Shown piece after piece: positions 27,171 through 36,884 of a stretch of 64,000 bases of DNA; positions within the stretch are counted from its first letter, which is position 1, and every line of letters begins with the position of its first letter. The translations under genes and the position numbers were made by a program. The notes beneath the pieces were generated by a model. It was given only the letters and a program-made list of their open reading frames with translations, did not search any database and was not told the DNA's origin. The stretch covers positions 186,001 through 250,000 of the forward strand of contig VFIW01000043.1 of assembly GCA_006386115.1 (NCBI GenBank), in the 5' to 3' direction. The DNA is from Globisporangium splendens. Taxonomy: Eukaryota; Oomycota; Peronosporomycetes; Pythiales; Pythiaceae.

Positions 27171-28298
27171 GTCTTGTTGAATAGAGTTGTGCGTACCCAT
27201 GAACGCAACAAACCTAATCAACTTGTGATTTTTAGTCTTTGTTCAGACGATTTCTGTTTGATTTTGTGTCGGCGTAAACAGATCGGGTTTCAACTTTGCA
27301 ACTTTGGAAACGACAAAGTCGGTGTGAGAGTGAAGTTCGCCGAGTTAAAGCCACAGTTTGATGGTGCTCTTCAATGTGCTCGTAATGGTCACAGCTCGCT
27401 TGGAAAACTTCAGGGGAATTACATTGATTAACAGAACAATCGAATTGCAAAATGTGGCATTATATCACGTCCGTTTTACAGATAAAACAAGATCCTTGTG
27501 CCTGGCACCTTCGGCCATGTTCACAAAAGCAACACAAAACAATCGTTGTTTTGGCCGGTTTTTCCTGTCTGCTGCTGTCTCGGCAAAAGAGCAAACTCGC
27601 GCAGGAGGAGCTTTTTTGCAAAGCGGTAGCCGAGGTTTCGCATTACTGCCAATAGATTTGCATTGATGGTTAATTTTCCGGCCAATCAAAGGTGCACCTT
27701 GACTGGCAGACTGACTGACTGGTGACTGAGTGTAATCACACAAATTTGTGTGCGATTACGGCGAGCATTTGGTTCGAGGACGACATCATATGGCTGCCAC
27801 CGCACGTTGCGGTATCATAATTGGCGGTGTTCACTTCTTGGTTCTTCAGAAATGGATGTTTTTGTCCGCGTGACCCATATATTCAGGTCCAGTGATGCAA
27901 ATTCATGCGAACTCGACGGTGCCAGTGTATCTCAGTAATCAGATCGATTTGCATTCAGATCGCGATTTTCGCTTTGCAGCGTTGGGAGCGACGGCATTGC
28001 ACTCGGTGTGAGAGCGAAGCGCCAAGGCAGAGCCATATTTGCTGATGCTCTTCTGCACACTCGTAATGGCGCTAGCTCATTTTGTTGAACTCGGAGGCGT
28101 ATATTCAACTGCGTTGCGTGTATGCCCTCCGCATTGATCGTCACGAGATCATCAGTGTTGTCTCTGCGGACAGCTTGATCGCCGCATTGGGCTCGCATTG
28201 CATCAGTAGTTCACTGTGCTGTACGTGCTGCACACCTACCAATTGAATCACAAAGTGAATCATTTTGTCAGGGCAATCGAAGTGCTGATGATTTCCAT

Positions 28299-28922
28299 AT
28301 GCTATGTGGTGCTGTAAGTTTTCCGCTGTTGCATGCAGACGAACACAAAAGAAACAGATTCTTCACATTTGGTGGCGTGCCGTTCGGAGATGTCCGCGTG
28401 GACGGTCCTCAGTTCTACGCCAATAGACACACCTACCCGTTCGGCCAACTCCCAACACTCGAGGTCGACGGCGTCGTGCTCTCGCAAAGCAACGCCATCG
28501 CCCGCTACGCAGCGAGACTCGCTGGGCTGTACCCTACTGATGTCACCGAGATGCTTCGCGTCGACATGATCTGTGAGACCTGCGTCGACATGTTCAATCA
28601 TGTGCTGGACATCACCTTTATCACGACTGACGAAGCTGTGAAGGCTGAGAAGGCTGCCACGTTCCTGAACGAGATACTGCCGCAGTGGCTGCCTGTGCTG
28701 GAGAGGATAGTGCGAGGCAAGTTCTTTATGGGCGACAACGCGACGTTGGCCGATCTGCACCTTTTCGACATTGTCGTGAACGGACTGAAGGCCAAGTTCC
28801 CGAAGTATGAGTTGGATTCGTCCAAATATCCAAAGCTCGAAGGCGTCATCGAAGCCGTGAAATCGAACGCAAACATCGTTGCGCACTTGACCAAAGCGCA
28901 AATTGTTGCTGTGCCAGTGTAG
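28299..28922 (+). CDS. N-terminally replaced GST copy (GST12)
   Basis: 207 residues, duplicate of GST7 with one change in the conserved FGGVPFEDVR segment (Glu to Gly). It lacks the catalytic Tyr strand for the same reason. The substitution of a conserved residue would fit relaxed constraint. Confidence 0.7.
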   Translation: MLCGAVSFPLLHADEHKRNRFFTFGGVPFGDVRVDGPQFYANRHTYPFGQLPTLEVDGVVLSQSNAIARYAARLAGLYPTDVTEMLRVDMICETCVDMFNHVLDITFITTDEAVKAEKAATFLNEILPQWLPVLERIVRGKFFMGDNATLADLHLFDIVVNGLKAKFPKYELDSSKYPKLEGVIEAVKSNANIVAHLTKAQIVAVPV

Positions 28923-29735
28923 TACACAACACATCGTAAACTCAGCACACAAAGTCGGTTCATTTTGTATTCCTTGACATGTATAGGCTATATTCTCTCA
29001 TCTTAACAGCGTCTGACAAGAACACTTGCATCGGAGTCAGGAGATTGGTTGATGAACAGCGTAGATCCTCATTTTTGCTTGCTTTGAAGGTACGCAGCAA
29101 TGTTCGCATTGGTCTTGACGTGCTCCATCACCGCTTGCAACTTTGGGTACGGCGCAATTGTAAACTCTTGGAAAACTGGAGTGAGTGCATTGTGCACCAA
29201 ATCAAACACGTGGATGTCCGCATAGGACGGTTTGCTGTCGCCCAAGAAGAATTGACCTTGCACCATGGATTCCAGCGCCCCAAACGATTTCGGAATCGTT
29301 TCTTCCAAGAACTCCTTGGTTATCTCTGCCTTCTTGTTGCCATCTTTCTCCTTAAAGACCGAAATGAACGTAGGGATGAGATCTCGCACAGTTTCGGAGA
29401 TCATGTCCGCGCGTAGCGCTTCGATCGGATCTTCCGGCATCAACCCACTCAGCTTTGCAGCGTATCGTGCGATCGCGATGCTTTGAGCGTACACTTTGCC
29501 GTCGACTTCGAGCGTTGGTACTTGGCCAAGAGGGAGAGAAGGTTTCAGTGCTGCCATGTCGGCATGCTGGATACGCTCGTCGACGAACGGGACACCGCCA
29601 AAGGTGAAGATAAGACGCGTGAGCTCGGCGCGACCAGTGCCGTCGAAGTAGGTGAGCTTGAGTTGCGGCGTGACGGCCATGGTGACTACAATGCAGAAGC
29701 GCTTGCGATGCTTACGCGTGTGGCTGCAAATTTGC
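28363..29735 (+). repeat. Third copy of the GST3-GST4 block
   Basis: Copy of 20509-21881 (and 14560-15932) carried by the 7854-bp duplication. Confidence 0.88.
29069..29680 (-). CDS. Glutathione S-transferase, sigma-like (GST13)
   Basis: 203 residues, protein identical to GST8 and GST4 (a synonymous G/A difference near 29573). Start MAVTPQLKL at 29680; the upstream Met at 29737 is less likely. Same altered initiator as GST8. Confidence 0.92.
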   Translation of the reverse strand: MAVTPQLKLTYFDGTGRAELTRLIFTFGGVPFVDERIQHADMAALKPSLPLGQVPTLEVDGKVYAQSIAIARYAAKLSGLMPEDPIEALRADMISETVRDLIPTFISVFKEKDGNKKAEITKEFLEETIPKSFGALESMVQGQFFLGDSKPSYADIHVFDLVHNALTPVFQEFTIAPYPKLQAVMEHVKTNANIAAYLQSKQK

Positions 29736-30455
29736 AAGTGAGAAGCAAAGATCTACGGAAACCGTGCCGCCGCTGATGGCGAGTACTTGCATTTTTCGAA
29801 GCAGAAAGAACTCGAAGTTGGCTCTGCCATTGTCAACTTCATCTGCTTTTTGCCCGACTATGGAATTCTTCTTGTGTGTGATGAATGTGCAAGCAAAGCC
29901 TGTATTCTGTGCATCATGACGTACACTCGGTGTCGCGAAATGTTGGTAGAACTTCATCAGCTGCCTCATCGTCCCGTCATTATGCCAAAAATGCTGTGTG
30001 TGCGCCACCTTCACTTGAATCAAAAAGGGACTGCTGCAGACCAGTTGGCAACTCCTAATATGAACAGCAGTAAATGGTTTACGAGATTATCAAATCGCTC
30101 TTACTATTGTTTACCTTCTTTGGCACACTCGTTCATTTTGCGCTGCAAAGTATGTTGCAGCCATCTGTCTTGGTGATGTTCAAACATTGCTGATGAGCTG
30201 ACCTGAGTAAATAGAGACTCCCGACATCTATTACCTTCATTGTATGATACTGTTTACATTATTCGAATTGATGTCAGCACAGCTGCTGCTATTCCTACCC
30301 CTATGTTTGAAATTTATACTCAAAATTAATACATGGAAAGTGGTCCCTTTTGTAGACACTCTTCCATCACGCGATCTTGGATGATCACTCAAAAACGGCC
30401 GCAGTGGCGCAATCAAACAAAAATGCCTTATCAAATACTATAGCAGAGTCTGGCT

Positions 30456-30903
30456 CTGCGGCGGCGTGGCATTCGAAGATGCTCGCGTGTTCGGTCTGGA
30501 GTCCGGCGCTATGAAGACCAGCCTCTCACTTGATCAACTCCCGATTCGTGAAGTCGGCAGTGTGGTTTTCTCGCAAAGTATGGCCATCAGCCGGTACGCA
30601 GCTCTGCCCTATCGATGCGATGGAGGCGCTTCGTGCCAAAATGATCAGGAGGCGCCTTTCGAGTTGGTCGCTGGCGCAGCTGACATCGCCCTCTTCACGA
30701 CAGACGAAGCTGCGAAGGATGACAAGATGATCATGTTCCTGAACGAAATTCCTCTCGAAACGATGACATAGGAAGAGTTCTTCATGGGGAACAACGCCCC
30801 TTTGGCCGATGTACAGGGTTTTAACCTCGTGCAAGACTATTTCAAGGCGTCCAAAGCAGTCTGCGCCGTGAAATCGAACGCCGCATACTTCTCCAAGGAG
30901 TAA
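30456..30903 (+). pseudogene. Degenerate GST pseudogene (GST14)
   Basis: Duplicate of the GST9 pseudogene with the same frameshift and internal TAG. It shows that the disablement predates the tandem duplication. Confidence 0.9.
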
Positions 30904-31826
30904 AGAGTGCTGCAGCAGAGTACAACTTGTCAGGACACATCACTAGCACAGCAAACACGATCACTTTCGTGCTTTCTCTCTTTCTTTTGTTATGGGTCCA
31001 GACGACCTCAGTTATGGTTCGATGCTGTTTAGCGCGACTCACAATGGGCCGACTTGTTTTGTAAAGTCAACGACATCGATGTTGACGAGCACCCTAGCAA
31101 TACATATTCACAGTGTGCTCATCAGCATGCAACAGCGGAAAACGTCCCTCAAGCTTACCGGTGTGCTGTCAAATCTGAGGATCAATGCAAGTGTGTGTCG
31201 GCGAACCGTGAACGACGGAAAACTGGAACAGCGGAAAACGAATGCAGGACGCAGAGTGAAGACTCGCGAGCTCATGCTCAGGACAAATTCCGTTTTCAAT
31301 TCTACGCACTCAGCGATACTTTTGGACACTATAAGCGATCCGGTAGTGTAGCTAAAGCGACCGAGTGTCAAAGCAAAAGTTCAGGGCATTCTCGAAAAAA
31401 CTGAAGGAAACGCTGCAAATCTTTCGAGCTGTGGATCCACTGATTGGTTGAACTTTGCGGATGAGCTGACCTAAGTCTGGAGACAATCATCAACATTCTG
31501 TTACCCTCTCTATTTGATATAGTCGTGTATTGTTCAATGTTGCGCCAACCTGAACGCTGCTTGAAGAGCCTTTACATTTGAATACTTTCTCAAACCAAAT
31601 AGCTCAGCAATCCAGCTCTTATGCGGCAATGCACTTTTTCTAGTCTCACGATCCGGGTTGTTCGTCAGGAATCACAACAGCGGACGGGAACACTCAAATT
31701 ACATTCTGTGCATCGGCCGCATACGTCATTGCTGCTCTTTCCAGGGCTCCAAGTGCGTTCATCCCATTCCACAATCTTCCTCCACACGTCCAAGTCGCCC
31801 TCCAACGCATACCTCAAGCTCGTACG
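30904..31826. other. Intergenic region, copy of 23050-23972
   Basis: Repeats the GST10 upstream region, including the promoter motif at 31764-31780. No gene is supported. Confidence 0.5.
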
Positions 31827-32426
31827 ATGTCTCCTGCCTTGAAGCTCACGTACTTTGGTATCCCCGGTCGCGCTGAACTTGCGCGTCTTCTCTTCACGTT
31901 CGGCGGCGTGGCATTCGAAGATGCTCGCGTGTCCGGACCGGAGTTCGGCGCCATGAAGACCAGTCTCCCGCTCGGGCAGCTTCCAATCTTGGAAGTCGAT
32001 GGTGTCGTATTCTCGCAAAGCATGGCCATCAGCCGCTACGCCGCAAAGGTTGTCGGTCTTTACCCTGCGGATGCCGTACAAGCGCTTCGTGTTGAGATGA
32101 TCAGCGAGACCATAGTAGACATGCTTGACACTGTGGTGGACATCAAATTCCGCACGAGCGATGAAGCTGCGAAGGCCGAGAAGACGACCAAGTTCCTGAC
32201 CGAAGCACTCCCAAAGTCGCTTGCTGCGCTTGAGACGATGGTGCAAGGCAAGTTCTTCATGGGGGATAACGCCACTTTGGCCGACGTGCACCTTTTTGAC
32301 ATTGTGCACAATGGATTGAAGGCGAGCTTCCCGGAGTTTGATTTCTCCAAGTACCCAAAGCTCGAAGGTGTGGTGGAGGTCGTGAAATCGAACGCCAACA
32401 TCGCCGCGTACTTGGCCAAGCCATAA
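31827..32426 (+). CDS. Glutathione S-transferase, sigma-like (GST15)
   Basis: 199 residues, protein identical to GST10 and the direct counterpart in the second tandem copy. The first difference downstream is in the base after the stop (TAAATC instead of TAAGTC). Confidence 0.94.
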   Translation: MSPALKLTYFGIPGRAELARLLFTFGGVAFEDARVSGPEFGAMKTSLPLGQLPILEVDGVVFSQSMAISRYAAKVVGLYPADAVQALRVEMISETIVDMLDTVVDIKFRTSDEAAKAEKTTKFLTEALPKSLAALETMVQGKFFMGDNATLADVHLFDIVHNGLKASFPEFDFSKYPKLEGVVEVVKSNANIAAYLAKP

Positions 32427-33964
32427 ATCTTGTTGAATAGAGTTGTGCGTACCCATGAACGCAACAAACCTAATCAACTTGTGATTTTTAGTCTTTGTTC
32501 AGACGATTTCTGTTTGATTTTGTGTCGGCGTAAACAGATCGGGTTTCAACTTTGCAACTTTGGAAACGACAAAGTCGGTGTGAGAGTGAAGTTCGCCGAG
32601 TTAAAGCCACAGTTTGATGGTGCTCTTCAATGTGCTCGTAATGGTCACAGCTCGCTTGGAAAACTTCAGGGGAATTACATTGATTAACAGAACAATCGAA
32701 TTGCAAAATGTGGCATTATATCACGTCCGTTTTACAGATAAAACAAGATCCTTGTGCCTGGCACCTTCGGCCATGTTCACAAAAGCAACACAAAACAATC
32801 GTTGTTTTGGCCGGTTTTTCCTGTCTGCTGCTGTCTCGGCAAAAGAGCAAACTCGCGCAGGAGGAGCTTTTTTGCAAAGCGGTAGCCGAGGTTTCGCATT
32901 ACTGCCAATAGATTTGCATTGATGGTTAATTTTCCGGCCAATCAAAGGTGCACCTTGACTGGCAGACTGACTGACTGGTGACTGAGTGTAATCACACAAA
33001 TTTGTGTGCGATTACGGCGAGCATTTGGTTCGAGGACGACATCATATGGCTGCCACCGCACGTTGCGGTATCATAATTGGCGGTGTTCACTTCTTGGTTC
33101 TTCAGAAATGGATGTTTTTGTCCGCGTGACCCATATATTCAGGTCCAGTGATGCAAATTCATGCGAACTCGACGGTGCCAGTGTATCTCAGTAATCAGAT
33201 CGATTTGCATTCAGATCGCGATTTTCGCTTTGCAGCGTTGGGAGCGACGGCATTGCACTCGGTGTGAGAGCGAAGCGCCAAGGCAGAGCCATATTTGCTG
33301 ATGCTCTTCTGCACACTCGTAATGGCGCTAGCTCATTTTGTTGAACTCGGAGGCGTATATTCAACTGCGTTGCGTGTATGCCCTCCGCATTAAACCGTCA
33401 GGAGATCATCAGTGTTGTCTCTGTCGACAGCTTCATCACCACCGCCTTGAGCTTGCACTACAAAGTAATCTGCATACCGCACGTCGTGTGCCAAGCAATT
33501 GAATCACAAAGGTATATTTTAGTTAGCTGCGTTCAGCATACAAAAAATGTATTGTAGTGTTTTGCTGCATTCTGATGAGCACCAAAGAAACAACACGATA
33601 CTCAGGAATTCTTAAACTGTATGCAGATCATAAGTTCAATAGAATTATCTTCTCTCTCTCTCTCTCTCAAAGAGACAACGCTACCTGCTGCACGTATCGA
33701 CGAATCGCGACGGCGGAATGCGGGAACAGCGGTAAACGAATACACGAACCAGAGCGAACTTCGCTCTTCACTCAGCGAAGACTCATATTCACAATAAGGA
33801 CAATTTTCTCCGTTTTCGATTCTACGCGCTCGACGATAGTTTTGAGCATTAGCGTCCCAGGACGATTACCAAAGCGACCGAGTGCCGATGGCGAAAACTC
33901 GGGGCAGTCTCGAAATACAGGAAGCATTCCAAATCTTCTGGCACAAACAGGATTGTTCAACTTT
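32427..33964. other. GST15 3' flank interrupted by the LINE
   Basis: Copy of 24573-26110 with the 28-bp inverted repeat at 32988-33015 and the LINE relic at 33600-33668. It ends at the target-site duplication 33948-33964. No gene is supported. Confidence 0.55.
33948..33964. repeat. Target-site duplication, left
   Basis: CAGGATTGTTCAACTTT, repeated exactly at 43953-43969. Copy 1 of the tandem unit has the empty site (CAGGATTGTTCAACTTTGCGG near 26.1 kb). The leading C could belong to the tail, giving 16 or 17 bp. Confidence 0.95.
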
Positions 33965-34263
33965 TCACTTTCGATCTAGCCTTATAAAGGACAGACAGCC
34001 TTGGTACCAGCTGTTTGTATCGAGAGTATAAGTACCACGACTACAATTGACAGGCCACTACAAAGATCATCGGAAAGGGGTGAGTATACTGAACTGAGTA
34101 TACAAGCCTCTATAAAGAGCGATAAGCGACTGCTTTCTCCTGAGGCCCCCATGATGAACATGGAGCAACCAAAGGAGGGGCTGCGCGGAAGGAAGCTCCG
34201 GAAGGAGTTTCCACGAAGACCGCCATCACGCTGCGGAGTGGGCGGGCGCAAGGCGACGCAGAG

Positions 34264-36381
34264 ATGGCAGTACGAGCGTCACAGCACGGGAAAGGGGGAG
34301 CCCCAGATCCTGTGCGCACGAACGATAAGGACCAATTAAATGCAGGAGGACAAGACAAGTCTGGGGCCATTGAGGAAGGTACGACGCCAACACGTGCGGA
34401 AGGCTCTCGAAAAGAAGCGTCGACGGAGACTGCACCAGTGGAGAGATACGAAGCCCTCTCGGCGAAGTTGCGTGTGTCACCAAACGCGGTCAACAGAGTG
34501 GAGATTGAATACGAAGTGCGGTTAATGTTCACAGCTCTTTACAACGGGATGCGGATTCTGGAGAAACCAAAAAAGGCGAACGACAATTACCCAACACTAA
34601 ACGGAGAAGAAGCGGACGCGCTGGTGGACCTATTCCGTCTACTGGCAATTGAAAAGGGAAAATCCTTTCCGGAGTGGAAGCGGACGATCCAAGATCTATG
34701 CAAGGATATGCACCGGTCGTCGTGGACAGTGGTAGCGCTTATCCAAAAGCGAATTGACCAAAACAGGCTCGCAGCAGAAACCAAGGCTTCGCCATGGGGT
34801 TCACAAACGAGCACCAACAATCAAACAAACGTCAAAGAGCAAGGCACCCAGCCCTTCATTTTCAAATCGAACAAATACTCGGAGGAGGAACAACGCAACA
34901 TGATCCGACACTGCAAGCAAAAGTTCGAGTACTCACTGACCCTGCGCCAGCCGACAACGATGGAATGGGATATCATGCTAGCGATCGTGGAAGGCGAACT
35001 CCTGATTCGACACTTGCCTCAATTCCTTCGACGAGTGTGTGATGGGGACACCCTCTTCCGTTTCCAGAACACCATCGCGGCTCAGGTGGAAGGAGAGCTG
35101 GTCGGCAAATTATCGGATGCGACGCAAGTCTACAAAGATCATCAGTCGACCGGACGAATCGTGGAAGCCATCTTGCAAGCAGCGAGATTCCGCAATGACG
35201 GCAAAATGGAAGAGACAATGGCGATGCAGAGAGACCTCAAAGCTGCGGAATATAACGACAGCACTCACTCACTCCACTTCTATTTCTTTGACAGGAGCAC
35301 AGCTGCGAAATGGGACAGAATGACGATCCCCTTCCGACGCCAATTGGTACATCTCATATCCGCGCATCCGACGGAGACAACCGGAGAGCGAACGGAGGCA
35401 GACAGCGTGTGGAACAGGCAATTGGGAGCGGACGGGCTACAGAATGCAGAATCGAGATCCAGGTACAAAATTCAGCTTTTGAACACTGCTCGCTCAATGA
35501 ATATGTCCTTGTTTTTAGAATACTTGAAGCAGACGACAGGCAAGCGATTCTACGCCTACCCACTCGATAAATACGGTCCAATATCCCACCAATCGCAGTG
35601 GTGGGAGGTACTCTTTGAAGAGGAATCATGTCCAAAAGCGCTTATCGATGTCAGACGAATTATTTGGCGAGGGCGAACGATCATCCTGCACCACGCATCC
35701 AAGTACCGAATGGCTCCTTGTTTAATCTGTGGAGCAGCGGGACATTTCGCGCGAACGTGTAAGGCAACGGAACATGAACTAAAAACTAACAACTGTATTC
35801 ACGCAGACGATGAGATCGTGAGTAAACTCCCGAGAAAGCCAGCCACTTTCACCAGTGCAGCGGAAATTAAGGAGTCTGTCTCAGATGGCATCGACAAACA
35901 GAAACAGCCACTTCAACCCGCAACAGAGAATCCTCACGCCAGTGGGGAAAACAAGCCGAGCGAGAACACGAATCCCGTGACGCCTGATGAGACAAACACG
36001 TCCAGCCCACAACCGAACTCCAACCCAAATGATCTAACAAAAAATGTGTCGTTTACGGTGAAAACAGGAATTTCAGTACAACAAACCGGCAATCTCAAAG
36101 AACAGGCGAAGGCGAAACCAAACGATGGAGCAGCGAACGCAAAAGGACCCGCGTCAAAGGCAAGCCAGAAAAACGGTCCAAGACAAATTTCCAAGGATGA
36201 CATCCGGTGGGCAAAAGAGCTGATGCGCTTCCGACGAGATATGGACGAGTTAATGAAGGTGCACGTGGAAAGACAAACCGAGCTCAACCCGAATCGTAAC
36301 GACATCATGGACTGGGATGGGGAGTACACGATTCAAGACGTGATGGACGCCAACGGACTTGCAGAAGCAACAACACGATGA
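34264..36381 (+). CDS. LINE ORF1 (gag-like, CCHC zinc knuckle)
   Basis: 705 residues from ATG, intact. Polar N-terminus; helical middle; zinc knuckle C-x2-C-x4-H-x4-C (CLICGAAGHFARTC) at residues 486-499, preceded by a compact region (FLEYLKQTTGKRFYAYP, then WWEVLFEEE and RRIIWRGRTIILHH) typical of gag-like proteins that precede a knuckle. C-terminal 200 residues are low-complexity, rich in Asn, Pro, Lys and Thr, ending in a charged helix. Role: RNA binding and RNP formation for retrotransposition. It is the only undamaged ORF of this copy. Confidence 0.9.
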   Translation: MAVRASQHGKGGAPDPVRTNDKDQLNAGGQDKSGAIEEGTTPTRAEGSRKEASTETAPVERYEALSAKLRVSPNAVNRVEIEYEVRLMFTALYNGMRILEKPKKANDNYPTLNGEEADALVDLFRLLAIEKGKSFPEWKRTIQDLCKDMHRSSWTVVALIQKRIDQNRLAAETKASPWGSQTSTNNQTNVKEQGTQPFIFKSNKYSEEEQRNMIRHCKQKFEYSLTLRQPTTMEWDIMLAIVEGELLIRHLPQFLRRVCDGDTLFRFQNTIAAQVEGELVGKLSDATQVYKDHQSTGRIVEAILQAARFRNDGKMEETMAMQRDLKAAEYNDSTHSLHFYFFDRSTAAKWDRMTIPFRRQLVHLISAHPTETTGERTEADSVWNRQLGADGLQNAESRSRYKIQLLNTARSMNMSLFLEYLKQTTGKRFYAYPLDKYGPISHQSQWWEVLFEEESCPKALIDVRRIIWRGRTIILHHASKYRMAPCLICGAAGHFARTCKATEHELKTNNCIHADDEIVSKLPRKPATFTSAAEIKESVSDGIDKQKQPLQPATENPHASGENKPSENTNPVTPDETNTSSPQPNSNPNDLTKNVSFTVKTGISVQQTGNLKEQAKAKPNDGAANAKGPASKASQKNGPRQISKDDIRWAKELMRFRRDMDELMKVHVERQTELNPNRNDIMDWDGEYTIQDVMDANGLAEATTR

Positions 36382-36884
36382 TGATAAAGAATCTATTGAA
36401 CTTAGTGTTTAAGATTCCCGGGGAAGAGAAATGGTGGGTTCTCAGCTATCATATCCTGCCGTAACACAAGCATTCTCACACTTGCGTCCAGGTTTTTCGT
36501 AATTTTCTAGTTTTTCTGACATTTGTAGTTTCTTCGTGTGCCATTTTGTAAATGGCTTTGTTCGTTGTTGTAAGTTTTGGCTGTGCTTTGTCAGCCTCAC
36601 TTGCACATGTGAACGTCGCGCTTCGATGCTTTGATCACGTCTCGATTCACAGAGCCGGTAGGCTCTGTTACGGGGGTCTTGTGCTGCGCGGTATGGTGGC
36701 CGCAGACAGCGGGGGGTCTTGTGCTGCGCGGTGTGGTGGCCGCAGACAGCGGGGGGTCTTGTGCTGCGCGGTGTGGTGGCCGCAGACAGCGGGGGTCTTG
36801 TGCTGCGCGGTGTGGTGGCCGCAGACAGCGGGTAATAGTGCGGCGTCCTGGTGGGCGTCGCAGTTGTGCTTCATGGCGGATTAA
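36382..36884 (+). other. LINE inter-ORF spacer
   Basis: About 500 bp between ORF1 and the OTU frame. It begins (36388-36420) with sequence resembling the reverse complement of the element's own 3' end (CTATTGAACTTA, then GTTTAAGATTCC) and continues with T-rich DNA and the GC-rich tandem repeat. No ORF with recognisable content. Confidence 0.6.
36672..36829 (+). repeat. Four tandem copies of a 39/40-bp GC-rich unit
   Basis: Units at 36672-36710, 36711-36750, 36751-36790 and 36791-36829, each beginning GGGGGTCTTGTGCTGCGCGG and ending CGCAGACAGC. The length differences come from the G run. The first copy has one substitution (GTATGG for GTGTGG). Confidence 0.95.

Larger units (their letters stand above)
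20276..28129 (+). repeat. Tandem duplication, copy 1 (period 7854 bp)
   Basis: Features repeat at +7854: GST7/GST12 (20445/28299), GST8/GST13 (21215/29069), pseudogenes (22602/30456), GST10/GST15 (23973/31827), and flanks up to 33.9 kb. The edges are approximate. The switch from GST10-type flank to GST6-type flank lies near 28.08-28.13 kb, which marks the crossover. Copy 1 holds GST7, GST8, pseudogene 9, GST10 and GST11. Confidence 0.92.

Noticed and set aside
36672..36829. Repeat array as a CRISPR
   Set aside because: Units are directly adjacent with no spacers, lie inside a eukaryotic LINE, and no cas-like gene is present.
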